From a virus: a stretch of 45,818 nt of DNA. The position numbers were made by a program, and so were the translations under genes. The DNA lies in the IMG/VR virus record IMGVR_UViG_3300042559_000699, positions 1-45,818 of that record, one strand, 5' to 3'. Below the pieces are notes generated by a model. It was not told where the DNA came from. It was given only the letters and a program-made list of their open reading frames with translations, and made no database searches. Shown here in pieces: positions 1 through 6,184 of the stretch (the first letter of the stretch is position 1; the number at the start of each line of letters is the position of its first letter).

Positions 1-127
1 GTTCGTAGGCAAGATGAAGAAGAGCGATGCCAAGAAGTGGGAGACCGCCTTCCTTACCCTTCTGGCCGTCAACAAACCCAAGGCGCCTTACTTCTCTGGT
101 AAGCCGCTACGGATCATTGTGGCCCTG
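1..127. repeat. terminal direct overlap, left copy (circular contig)
   Basis: These 127 bases are identical to the last 127 bases of the window. The copy interrupts a resolvase reading frame that becomes continuous when the two ends are merged, so the window is a closed circle of about 45,691 bases. The length 127 equals a k-mer size commonly used by short-read assemblers, so an assembly overlap is likelier than a physical terminal repeat of the virion DNA. Confidence 0.95.
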
Positions 128-376
128 TTCTACCTGCCGCCTAAGTGCAGACCCTGTAAGGAAATTGAATGGAAGACCACAAAGCCCGATGCGGACAATG
201 TGGTCAAAACCATCTTGGACTGCTTGGTGATCGCTGGCTACATCGAGGCCGACCAGAAGATCGCCGACCTGCGCGTGATGAAACTGGAGTGGGATAAGGG
301 TGGCTTTACCGAAGTGATGATCGATGGGTGCCAGCCCTTCAGCCTCCCTCAGGTAGCCTCTCCGCTGAAGTCGTAG
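1..376 (+). CDS. rusA: RusA-family Holliday junction resolvase, 3' part
   Basis: This is the downstream part of a 153-aa protein that starts at 45606 and crosses the contig junction. RusA enzymes are dimeric nucleases that resolve Holliday junctions and other branched DNA made during phage recombination and replication. The family signature K-P-D-A-D-N is at about residues 90-95 of the joined protein. The three acidic residues expected for metal binding are visible as D92, D94 and D113, and K98 matches the conserved lysine. The length fits the family (about 120-150 aa). The gene ends at 376 and its last 28 bases overlap the end of the convergent helicase-loader gene. The partner recombination genes (exonuclease, annealing protein) lie nearby. 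The assignment is confident; which DNA structure it prefers is inferred. Confidence 0.9.
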   Translation, partial: FVGKMKKSDAKKWETAFLTLLAVNKPKAPYFSGKPLRIIVALFYLPPKCRPCKEIEWKTTKPDADNVVKTILDCLVIAGYIEADQKIADLRVMKLEWDKGGFTEVMIDGCQPFSLPQVASPLKS

Positions 377-1035
377 AACTCTCGGAGTCTGGCCACGAAT
401 GCGGCCCCAGTTTCTGCGTCAGGAAATTTCGCCTTAAGGGTCGCGCCGTCATAGTTCGTGGTCAGCATCGTGGCCCGCTTGTTGGCGGCCCGCTCATCCA
501 CGATCTGGAACAGGCAGGACTGGGTGCGCTCGGTCAACTTCTCCTTGCCTAGGTCATCGATGAACAGGAACGAGTGGCCGCACCAGCGATCAACCACGCG
601 GTGCCAGTCTCCCTTCTGGAAGCCTTCCTGCAACTGGAACTCGATGTCGCGCATCGTAAGGATCTTCACCTTGACGCCGCTGGCATCGAGCCGCTTGCAG
701 ATCTCCCAAGCCGTTCTGGTCTTCCCGATCCGCGTGGTGCCGTGGAGCAGGAGGTTCCCCTTGCCGCTGTGGGGCGTCCAGTTCTTGGCCAAGTACGCCA
801 GACGCGCGGGGAGCCTAGAGCAGTCGGTGTCCTGAAAGACAGGAGGCACGGCCAGACCCTCCCGCTTGATCCGCTTGGCCTCGGCCGCCGCGAAGGCGGC
901 ATCGGCCTTGGCCGTGCATTCAGGGGAAGCGCAGACATCAGGCGCGCCGAACTGGACTGTCTTGCCGCCGATCTCAAACGAGAGGCCAGTGGTCTTGCTC
1001 CCGCAGTGGAGGCAGGTGCCGTGCTTAGAATCCAT
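349..1035 (-). CDS. DnaC/IstB-type helicase loader ATPase
   Basis: This 228-aa AAA+ ATPase should load the host replicative helicase onto phage DNA. The N-terminus has a zinc-binding pattern C8-x2-C11 and C35-x4-C40, as in many DnaC-like phage loaders. The Walker A motif GTTRIGKT is at residues 99-106, Walker B (FLFIDD) at 156-161, and a TTNY sensor-like motif and a late arginine follow. I chose the ATG at 1035 because it overlaps the end of the upstream initiator gene by 11 bases, which suggests translational coupling; a longer upstream frame gives only arginine/proline-rich sequence. It is the last gene of the leftward operon. With the initiator-like neighbour and no phage helicase, the likely role is capturing the host DnaB. 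IstB-type transposition ATPases share the fold, but the context favours replication. Confidence 0.85.
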   Translation of the reverse strand: MDSKHGTCLHCGSKTTGLSFEIGGKTVQFGAPDVCASPECTAKADAAFAAAEAKRIKREGLAVPPVFQDTDCSRLPARLAYLAKNWTPHSGKGNLLLHGTTRIGKTRTAWEICKRLDASGVKVKILTMRDIEFQLQEGFQKGDWHRVVDRWCGHSFLFIDDLGKEKLTERTQSCLFQIVDERAANKRATMLTTNYDGATLKAKFPDAETGAAFVARLREFYDFSGEAT

Positions 1036-1708
1036 TCTTGTGATCCTCGCTGGTGAGCGTCTTCTTGGGCAGGTGCTGGTTGGCCTTGCGGACTGGGAAC
1101 AGTCCGTACCATCCGTTTCTGATCGAGGCATCGATCATCTCCTTGGCGGCCTCCGCGAAGGTCAGGCCGTGCTTGTCAGCCTCGGCCTTCACGACATCAA
1201 CATTGGCTTCCAGTGCGCGCTGGGTGAGCGGGCGCTTGATCTCCAGACGATGGACGATGAACAGGCTGAAGGCTTCCTTAGCCTTGTCTGTGTTCTCGAC
1301 CCTAGCCTTAACGAAAGCCTCAGAAACACATACGCTCTTATTCTTATTATCTTTTACTTTATGTACTACCCTATTGGTGGCAGTTTCCTGCCTAGGGGGG
1401 TGGCAGTTTTCCTCCTCCGAAGACTTGTTCGATGGCTTGGAGTAGGTGCTGGAGATCCTGCGGTTGCCGTCCTGACTCCAGCGCTTGAGTACATTGGCTT
1501 CCTCAAGGCGCGCTAGGTAGTCGCGGATCTGGCGCTCGCCGACCCCTACAGTGTTCGCGAGGTAGGCGTTGGATGCCCAGCATCCATCTCCCCTGTCTAG
1601 GGCGTCTACGACCCCAGCAAGCACCTTCTCGGTGACGCTGAGATCGGGACGGAGCCAGAGATCGCGGGGGATGAAGATGCCGACAAAGCCGAGTGAAGGG
1701 TTTTCCAT
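1025..1708 (-). CDS. replication initiator / DnaD-like winged-helix protein
   Basis: This 227-aa protein has the layout of phage replisome organisers. The N-terminal domain (residues 1-80) starts with a typical G-F-x-x-I-P-R-x-x-W stretch followed by a winged helix (residues about 45-78, with L-A-N-T-V-G-V-G-E-R-Q-I-R). A polar linker (90-125) follows, and the C-terminal helical domain ends in N-G-W-Y-G-L-F-P, close to the N-G-W-x-G motif of phage initiators of the DnaD/DnaT sort. Its start at 1708 lies one base after the TGA of the upstream gene. The loader gene overlaps its 3' end. It probably binds the phage origin and recruits the loader. The family call is good; the exact DNA site is unknown. 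Confidence 0.75.
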   Translation of the reverse strand: MENPSLGFVGIFIPRDLWLRPDLSVTEKVLAGVVDALDRGDGCWASNAYLANTVGVGERQIRDYLARLEEANVLKRWSQDGNRRISSTYSKPSNKSSEEENCHPPRQETATNRVVHKVKDNKNKSVCVSEAFVKARVENTDKAKEAFSLFIVHRLEIKRPLTQRALEANVDVVKAEADKHGLTFAEAAKEMIDASIRNGWYGLFPVRKANQHLPKKTLTSEDHKNGF

Positions 1709-1709
1709 A

Positions 1710-1973
1710 TCAGTTGCTCAGGTAGACCACGCGGTTGCGGCCATCGTACTCGTAGTGGGAGATCAGGCCAGCCTTGCGGAGGGCCGTGATCGCGCCAGTG
1801 ATGTACCGAGGGGTGACGCCGAAGACCATAGCGGCCTCCCTGTTGCTGACGCGGGCGATGCCGTCAACGGATCGCTCCTTGAGGTAGCCGTGGATGATGG
1901 CGAAGAAGCACTGGCCTCCCAGCGCGTTGAGCGCCGAGAGGTCAACAGTGACGGAGTTCGGGAGGTTTTCCAT
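1710..1973 (-). CDS. small winged-helix DNA-binding protein
   Basis: This 87-aa protein is nearly all one winged helix-turn-helix. The likely recognition region is around residues 42-70 (S-N-R-E-A-A-M-V-F-G-V-T-P-R-Y-I), followed by a predicted beta wing (H-Y-E-Y-D-G-R-N-R-V-V-Y). The ATG at 1973 follows the TAA of the exonuclease gene by one base, and its own TGA is one base before the next ATG. This gene and the next both begin ATGGAAAACC, so their starts look alike. A longer upstream reading frame exists but lies inside the exonuclease gene. It may be a replication accessory protein or a regulator of the leftward operon; the sequence does not decide. Confidence 0.7.
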   Translation of the reverse strand: MENLPNSVTVDLSALNALGGQCFFAIIHGYLKERSVDGIARVSNREAAMVFGVTPRYITGAITALRKAGLISHYEYDGRNRVVYLSN

Positions 1974-1974
1974 A

Positions 1975-2775
1975 TTAGGCTTCGATCTCGATGAAGTCGG
2001 AAGAGTAGCAGGGGTAGACGCCGACATTCTCGGCCTTCTCCCACTGCTTGAACAGATCAGCGCGGATCGCATCCCACTTGGCCAAGGTCTCGGCCTTGAT
2101 GGTATAGATCCCCACGGCGTAGGGGGCGACCTTCTCCACGGCGGCAAAGGCGAACTTGGTGTTCTTGTCGCCGAGGCCAGTGCGGCGGGCCAGATCCAGA
2201 TAATGGCTGGCTTGCAGGGCGTATGAATACTTGAACACCTCCTTGCGCCAGCCAAACGGATCGGCCGCGACTGTGGTTTTGATATCCCAGATGATGTTGC
2301 GCTCAGGGTCGAAGAGGTCGAGGCGAGCCTTCATCTGGAGTCCGTTGTCGGACGGAGCGAACAGGCTGATCTCAGGGGTTCCGACTCGGAGCGATCCAGA
2401 GAAGTTCATCGTGTCCTTGAGGGAAGCGGCAACGGAGACGGCGGTCTGGTAGTCCTCGGCGCTCAACAGGTTCTTGCCAGCGTTGGCGGCAACGAACTCC
2501 GCGTAGGCGGCCTTTCCAACAGTGGTTCGGCGATCAATGCCGACAGGCAGGACGGCCCAGTTCTTCAGGAACTTCTCAGGCTCCAGCGTGGCTTCGTGGA
2601 TCGCGGTGCCGAGGAGCATATCCTTGGTCGGCTCTTCCTTCTCAGCCGACAGGTGCGCCTTGAGGTGCGCGGGCGACTTGAGCAGGTGGCCGAGCAGGGA
2701 CTTGCTCAGGCCCGCGCTGGAGTGGTAGGTGGAGGCGTCCAGATCGTAGACGACTTTGGTGATCGGTGTGTTCAT
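1975..2775 (-). CDS. RecE-like PD-(D/E)XK exonuclease
   Basis: This 266-aa nuclease has the motif series of the RecE/RecB-type exonuclease family: G-T-A-I-H at 56-60, E135, then D153 in R-L-D, D164-I-K166 as the metal-binding D-x-K, and a Q-x-x-x-Y motif at 187-191. Such enzymes degrade one DNA strand and hand the remaining strand to an annealing partner. Here the Rad52-like protein at 4855-5652 is the natural partner, although it is in the divergent operon. The protein has about the length of the catalytic domain alone, without the large N-terminal part of E. coli RecE. An 11-base direct repeat (AACACACCGAT) spans the start codon, and no Shine-Dalgarno sequence is visible. Confidence 0.85.
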   Translation of the reverse strand: MNTPITKVVYDLDASTYHSSAGLSKSLLGHLLKSPAHLKAHLSAEKEEPTKDMLLGTAIHEATLEPEKFLKNWAVLPVGIDRRTTVGKAAYAEFVAANAGKNLLSAEDYQTAVSVAASLKDTMNFSGSLRVGTPEISLFAPSDNGLQMKARLDLFDPERNIIWDIKTTVAADPFGWRKEVFKYSYALQASHYLDLARRTGLGDKNTKFAFAAVEKVAPYAVGIYTIKAETLAKWDAIRADLFKQWEKAENVGVYPCYSSDFIEIEA

Positions 2776-2796
2776 CGGTGTGTTGGGGGGAAAGAG

Positions 2797-3015
2797 TTAC
2801 TTGTTCTTCTTCTTGAGGCCGCCCACGAACAGGTAGTGAGCGAGGCCAGCATCGAGGGTCTTGAGACCGCCGTTATGGGTCTGGCAAGCCGCGATGACTT
2901 TGGCTTCGACATACTGGTCGAGCGCGTGGAGGAAAGCGCGGGAGACGCGCTTGCCTTGGGACTTGGCGAGACCACGAATGATGGTCGCCTTCAGGTAGTG
3001 GATCTTGTTGTGCAT
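2797..3015 (-). CDS. histone-fold-like small basic protein (putative)
   Basis: This 72-aa protein is the first gene of the leftward operon. I place the start at 3015 rather than at the upstream in-frame ATG at 3036, because the 3036 codon overlaps the predicted -10 box and would not be transcribed. The 3015 ATG sits three bases after the TCACCC leader motif, as in the other early genes. Residues 8-45 (K-A-T-I-I-R-G-L-A-K-S-Q-G-K-R-V-S, then A-L-D-Q-Y-V-E-A) resemble the short bacterial histone-fold proteins with a K-S-x-G-x-R-V-S loop and an A-L-N/D-x-x-V-E helix. The C-terminus is lysine-rich. The resemblance is from memory of the family pattern and is not a confirmed match. If correct, it may bind or compact phage DNA early in infection. 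Confidence 0.55.
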   Translation of the reverse strand: MHNKIHYLKATIIRGLAKSQGKRVSRAFLHALDQYVEAKVIAACQTHNGGLKTLDAGLAHYLFVGGLKKKNK

Positions 3016-3018
3016 AGT

Positions 3019-3062
3019 GCGGGTGAAGGACTCCATTAGAACAGATCTTCAGGGTAAGTCAA
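3019..3062 (-). promoter_or_regulatory. leftward early promoter with TCACCC initiator motif
   Basis: Reading leftward: -35 TTGACT at 3062-3057, a 16-base spacer, -10 TCTAAT at 3040-3035, 8 bases, then TCACCCGC at 3026-3019, followed by ATG at 3015. Box identity and spacing match the rightward early promoters. It should drive the replication and recombination operon. Confidence 0.75.
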
Positions 3063-3080
3063 GCCACATAAAAACACCTC

Positions 3081-3124
3081 TTGACACTTTGTGCAACATC
3101 CCTACACCTTGAGATCTCACCCAG
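3081..3124 (+). promoter_or_regulatory. rightward early promoter with TCACCC initiator motif
   Basis: -35 TTGACA at 3081-3086, a 16-base spacer, -10 TACACC at 3103-3108, 8 bases, then TCACCCAG at 3117-3124; the first gene starts at 3132. It is back to back with the leftward promoter, so 3016-3131 is the divergent early control region. Confidence 0.75.
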
Positions 3125-3131
3125 TTCACCT

Positions 3132-3560
3132 ATGGAACACCAACCACAAAATAACGCTGTCAGCGTTACGATCCCGATCAACGGAGTCATCGAGTCTATC
3201 GATGGTTCCAAGCGCAAGTTCACTGTACAGGCCGACTTCGTTGTCGTCCTGATCCAGATGATCACCGCTCCTGAGTCTAACTCCGAAGGCGAGATCTTCC
3301 ACGCCACTCGGATCCTCTTCTCGACTAAGTCGTGCGGCTGGATCCGCTGGCAGGATGTGAAGTTCGAAGACGCTGAGGAATTTAAATCCAAGCGCGCCGC
3401 CGATCTGGCCGAGACGGAAATTGCTGGTATGGCCGCAGATCATCAGGACGAGCAGGACGCCAAGTCGGCCGCCGCCCAAGCGATGGCCTACGGCAACAGC
3501 CAGTACGCCCGCGCCGCAGTCATCCAAGCCCTCCTGACCAAATGCGAATTCTCCTTCTAA
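3132..3560 (+). CDS. uncharacterised early protein, 142 aa
   Basis: I do not recognise this protein. It is the first gene of the rightward early operon. The start at 3132 comes 7 bases after the TCACCCAG leader motif; a longer upstream frame would begin inside the promoter. The N-terminal half looks beta-rich (V-S-V-T-I-P-I-N-G-V-I-E, then F-T-V-Q-A-D-F-V-V-V-L). The C-terminal third is an alanine- and acid-rich helix. No signal peptide, membrane segment or catalytic motif is visible. It overlaps the next gene by 19 bases, suggesting coupling. Confidence 0.75.
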   Translation: MEHQPQNNAVSVTIPINGVIESIDGSKRKFTVQADFVVVLIQMITAPESNSEGEIFHATRILFSTKSCGWIRWQDVKFEDAEEFKSKRAADLAETEIAGMAADHQDEQDAKSAAAQAMAYGNSQYARAAVIQALLTKCEFSF

Positions 3561-3979
3561 CTCTGATTTCTGCTACGACTTGCTCGGCCAGCGAGATCGA
3601 CTGGAAATTCGTAACCAGCGTGGCCGTGGCCGAATCGCGGATGCAGAATCTGGCCATCGGCGACAACGGCGCCAGCCGTGGCGCTTGGCAGATGTCCGAG
3701 CGCGCGTGGGATCAGGTTAGCGCCAGCCGCCGCCTACGCGGCGCCGAGGCTTACGACTGGTCTACCTACTGCTCCTACGAGGCCATCGCCCGCGAGTACG
3801 CCACCGAGTACCTGCGCTGGATCGAATCGCGCCTTCGGTGCAATATGGGCCGCCAGCCTACCCGCTCGGAAATTTACGCCGCGTGGAACCTTGGCGTGAC
3901 TGGCTTCGCCCGCGTGGGCTACAGGCTGGCCGCCGTACCCTCCGTCACCAAGCGCGGGATCTCCCGCCTGTCCCGATGA
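3542..3979 (+). CDS. exported lysozyme-like (transglycosylase-type) protein
   Basis: This 145-aa protein begins with a signal peptide (M-R-I-L-L-L-T-L-I-S, probable cleavage after residue 16), followed by a compact lysozyme-like domain. The likely catalytic glutamate is E31 in A-V-A-E-S-R-M. A G-A-W-Q-M-S motif (47-52) corresponds to the G-x-x-Q motif of soluble lytic transglycosylases, and A-A-W-N-L-G (113-118) to their A-Y-N-A-G. It could be the exported endolysin, since I see no other cell-wall hydrolase in the late lysis cassette, or it could remodel the wall early. Its place in the early block, over 39 kb from the holin-like genes, is odd. Its TGA overlaps the ATG of the next gene (ATGA). 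Confidence 0.7.
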   Translation: MRILLLTLISATTCSASEIDWKFVTSVAVAESRMQNLAIGDNGASRGAWQMSERAWDQVSASRRLRGAEAYDWSTYCSYEAIAREYATEYLRWIESRLRCNMGRQPTRSEIYAAWNLGVTGFARVGYRLAAVPSVTKRGISRLSR

Positions 3980-4113
3980 AGCGGATCCACGGCAACTACC
4001 GCCGCAAGCACGGCAAGCGCTCTGGGCGCAAGCCCAACTGGTATGTGGCGATCGCCTACCAGATCGCCTTTATGCAACGAGTCCTGAACAAGTGGGACGC
4101 CCGCCGCCGATGA
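3976..4113 (+). CDS. small basic protein, 45 aa
   Basis: This very basic peptide is rich in Arg/Lys/His at its N-terminus (K-R-I-H-G-N-Y-R-R-K-H-G-K-R) and is followed by an amphipathic helix (V-A-I-A-Y-Q-I-A-F-M-Q-R-V-L). Its ATG overlaps the upstream stop (ATGA), and its TGA overlaps the next ATG in the same way, which argues that it is a real gene in a tightly packed operon. Function unknown; nucleic-acid binding is possible from its charge. Confidence 0.65.
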   Translation: MKRIHGNYRRKHGKRSGRKPNWYVAIAYQIAFMQRVLNKWDARRR

Positions 4114-4568
4114 GCCGCCCGACCTACGAGAACGATGGCCACCTCAGGGATGAGGAGGTCTGCATCGAGGCCGTGGAGGCCGTCTGGGGCGTGGCCTGTG
4201 TGAAGACGCCGCGCTACTACAAGATCGACTACTGCGTGGTGGATCCGAACAACCGCGTGGTCGGCTGGATCGAGATCAGGTGCAAGAACTTCGCCCGATC
4301 CCAGTACAGGACATTCTACACCTCGCTGGAGAAGTACCTGAGCGTCTGCCGCGCGCAGTACGCCACCGCTCGGCCAGCCTTCCTGCTGGTCAAGTGGAGC
4401 GATGGGATCTTCATCTACAGGGTCAACGCTCAGGATCTGGCCCGCCGCGAGATCACTGTCGGCGGCCGCACGGCCAACTCGCGTGGTGACGATCAGGACA
4501 TCGAGCCTGTGATCCACATCCCCATTGCAGAGTTCACCAAACTATCCGACTCTCGGAACCCATTCTGA
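4110..4568 (+). CDS. PD-(D/E)XK-nuclease-like protein (putative)
   Basis: This 152-aa protein starts at 4110 (ATGA overlap). It resembles a family of small phage nuclease-fold proteins with a pattern Y-K-I-D-Y, a short loop, a strand ending in E-x-K/R-C, then Y-x-T-x-x-x-S-L-x-K-Y-L. Here it reads Y-K-I-D-Y at about 38-42, W-I-E-I-R-C-K-N at about 54-61 and S-L-E-K-Y-L at about 73-78. The usual E-x-K is E-I-R in this copy, with a lysine two residues later, so catalytic activity is uncertain. It may be an active DNase with a shifted lysine or a non-catalytic relative. It is coupled to the SWIM-domain gene by a one-base overlap. Confidence 0.5.
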   Translation: MSRPTYENDGHLRDEEVCIEAVEAVWGVACVKTPRYYKIDYCVVDPNNRVVGWIEIRCKNFARSQYRTFYTSLEKYLSVCRAQYATARPAFLLVKWSDGIFIYRVNAQDLARREITVGGRTANSRGDDQDIEPVIHIPIAEFTKLSDSRNPF

Positions 4569-4858
4569 TGAAGAAGAAATTCCAAGTCTACGATCACCCC
4601 ACGCGGTACACGATGCCCTCGTCCAAGAAAGGTCAGGTACACCTGATCGATCTGGCCGCCAACGATATGCTCGGCGAGTGTTCCTGCGAACACTTCCAGT
4701 GCGTTGTCCTACCGCGCTGGCGTCAGGCCAGCGAACTGGAGCGCCAGTGGAAATGGGAGTACAGGTGCAAGCACCTGACGATCATCCGCGAAGAGATCGG
4801 CACGATCTTTGTCGCCGCGCTCAACGCCACCACCGAAATTTCCCCCAACACCAAATGA
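4568..4858 (+). CDS. SWIM zinc-finger protein
   Basis: This 96-aa protein carries a C-x-C-x(n)-C-x-H arrangement: C-S-C-E-H in the middle and R-C-K-H-L about 25 residues later. This is the SWIM zinc-finger pattern, used for DNA or protein binding and often found next to recombination proteins. The start at 4568 shares its first base with the upstream TGA. It lies immediately upstream of, and overlaps, the Rad52-like gene (ATGA), so a recombination accessory role is plausible but inferred. Confidence 0.7.
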   Translation: MKKKFQVYDHPTRYTMPSSKKGQVHLIDLAANDMLGECSCEHFQCVVLPRWRQASELERQWKWEYRCKHLTIIREEIGTIFVAALNATTEISPNTK

Positions 4859-5652
4859 GTAACCTAACACACCTCCGCGCTCCCTTCCCCGCCGACAGGG
4901 TTGAGTGGCGCATCCAGTCCTGCGGCACCAAGAACGATGGATCAGTCTGGGCGCGATGCCTTGCCTACATCGACAACCGCGCCGCGATGGAGCGGCTCGA
5001 TGAAGTCTACGGCGAAGGCTGGAGCCACAAGGAAGAGTTCAAGCAGATCGGCCCCAGCGCAGTTTGCACTGTGACGCTGACCTGCGGTGACCGCACTGTC
5101 TGCGGATCCTGCGAAGTCGAACTGGCCAAGGGCGATGACATCGATCCGTTCAAGAGCGCCGCGTCTGGCGCGATGAAGAGGGCCGTGGTGAACCTAGGGA
5201 TCGGCCGATATCTATACGAGTTGCCTGAGGCTTGGGCCGTGATCACCGACAGCGGCAAGTACCAAGGCAAGACGAAGGACGGCACCAAGTTCAAGTGGAA
5301 CCCGCCTGATCTGGACGCACCTGTCGCGCAGTACTCTACTCAGGTCGCGATTGATCACCTGATGCCGCGCACTCCGATCCACGGATCTGAGGCCACGCGC
5401 GCTCCGAGCGTACAGCCAGCCTCTGGCGGCGACTGGAAGAGCGTGATCATCCCTTTCGGGAAGCAACAGGGCAAGTCGCTTGGATCGTTACCTGCGGCCA
5501 GTTTGAAGTGGTGGCAGGACAACTACCAGCCGAAGCCTTACAAGGGCGCGATCAGCGCGAAGGACAAAGCCTTCCGTGACGCGCTCGATCAGTCGCTCGG
5601 CGTCACCTCCGCTCCCGCAATCGAAGCCCCTGATGACGATGTCCCCTTCTAA
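4855..5652 (+). CDS. Rad52-type single-strand annealing protein with SSB-like tail
   Basis: This 265-aa protein has three parts. Residues 1-130 are a Rad52/Rad22-type annealing domain. Its signature is K-S-A-A-S-G-A-M-K-R-A (100-110) followed by G-I-G-R-Y-L-Y-E-L (115-123). Residues 193-224 (I-I-P-F-G-K-Q-Q-G-K-S-L, then L-K-W-W) resemble the short F-G-K-x-K-G-K / W-L module known as DUF3820. The extreme C-terminus is D-D-D-V-P-F, close to the D-D-D-I-P-F tip of bacterial SSB that docks replication proteins. Known family members anneal complementary single strands after exonuclease resection. The partner here is probably the RecE-like enzyme. I see no separate SSB gene in the window. The family call is strong; the tail function is inferred. 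Confidence 0.85.
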   Translation: MSNLTHLRAPFPADRVEWRIQSCGTKNDGSVWARCLAYIDNRAAMERLDEVYGEGWSHKEEFKQIGPSAVCTVTLTCGDRTVCGSCEVELAKGDDIDPFKSAASGAMKRAVVNLGIGRYLYELPEAWAVITDSGKYQGKTKDGTKFKWNPPDLDAPVAQYSTQVAIDHLMPRTPIHGSEATRAPSVQPASGGDWKSVIIPFGKQQGKSLGSLPAASLKWWQDNYQPKPYKGAISAKDKAFRDALDQSLGVTSAPAIEAPDDDVPF

Positions 5653-5953
5653 GAAATTCAAGAAGCCAGATCACCGCGCGCGCGAGTTCGTGGCCGAGGC
5701 GAATGATGAAGCGTTGTTCCTCGATCCACCTGAGACCTACGATGCGGCGATCATCGGCCGCACCAGCGGATCATTCCCTGTCGCGATCTACGACTACCAG
5801 TTGCTGATCGAGCGCCTGATCGATGTCGAAGAACTGACCGAGGAACAGGCCATCGATCACATCGAGTACAACATCCTCGGATCCATCGGCGCGGAGAACT
5901 TCCCTGTAGTGATGAATCAACTACCGACTGACGATGACGACTCGAAAGTCTAA
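5633..5953 (+). CDS. uncharacterised acidic-tailed early protein, 106 aa
   Basis: I do not recognise this protein. It begins within the end of the Rad52-like gene (20-base overlap); a second in-frame ATG at 5639 is an equally possible start. The N-terminus is basic, the middle is mixed (F-P-V-A-I-Y-D-Y-Q-L-L-I-E-R-L-I-D-V-E) and looks like a small alpha/beta fold, and the C-terminus ends in a run of aspartates. No enzymatic motif is seen. It overlaps the next gene by 20 bases. Confidence 0.65.
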   Translation: MTMSPSKKFKKPDHRAREFVAEANDEALFLDPPETYDAAIIGRTSGSFPVAIYDYQLLIERLIDVEELTEEQAIDHIEYNILGSIGAENFPVVMNQLPTDDDDSKV

Positions 5954-6134
5954 GATCCCCGCGAAGCGCTGGCGCCAGATCAGAGTGCATCCCGAAGAGG
6001 AGGCTCTGATCCGCGAGCGCGCGGAGCGCTACGGCATCTCCTACCCTGTGGCCGTGCGCCAGATCCTCAGGCGCGGCCTTGGCCTGAACAGCGTTTTTTG
6101 CGAAAACCCCAATGAAATGGGGGGTAAAAAATGA
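5934..6134 (+). CDS. ribbon-helix-helix-like DNA-binding protein, 66 aa
   Basis: This short protein has the layout of an Arc/CopG ribbon-helix-helix domain: a beta strand (R-Q-I-R-V-H), a first helix (E-E-A-L-I-R-E-R-A-E-R-Y-G) and a second helix after an I-S-Y-P turn (V-A-V-R-Q-I-L-R-R-G-L). Such dimers are usually transcriptional repressors. It closes the 3132-6134 transcription unit and sits just before a new promoter-like region, so self-regulation of early promoters is a reasonable guess. Confidence 0.65.
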   Translation: MTTRKSKIPAKRWRQIRVHPEEEALIRERAERYGISYPVAVRQILRRGLGLNSVFCENPNEMGGKK

Positions 6135-6136
6135 TG

Positions 6137-6180
6137 TTGCATTTGGCCCCACGCTAGGCATCGTTCAAATCCTCACCCAC
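6137..6180 (+). promoter_or_regulatory. weak early promoter with TCACCC initiator motif
   Basis: TCACCCAC is at 6173-6180, directly before the ATG at 6185. At the geometry seen in the other early promoters lie a degenerate -10 CATCGT (6159-6164) and a -35 TTGCAT (6137-6142), 16 bases apart. The leader matches perfectly but the boxes are poor, so it may be weak or need an activator. Confidence 0.45.
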
Positions 6181-6184
6181 GCAT

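Noticed and set aside
1-127. 127-base terminal repeat as a physical terminal repeat of the virion DNA
   Set aside because: The exact length equals a common assembler k-mer and the repeat falls within a gene that joins perfectly, so a circular-assembly overlap is more likely.
3016-3036. ATG at 3036 as start of the histone-like gene
   Set aside because: It overlaps the predicted -10 box and so lies upstream of the transcription start; the 3015 ATG fits the leader pattern.
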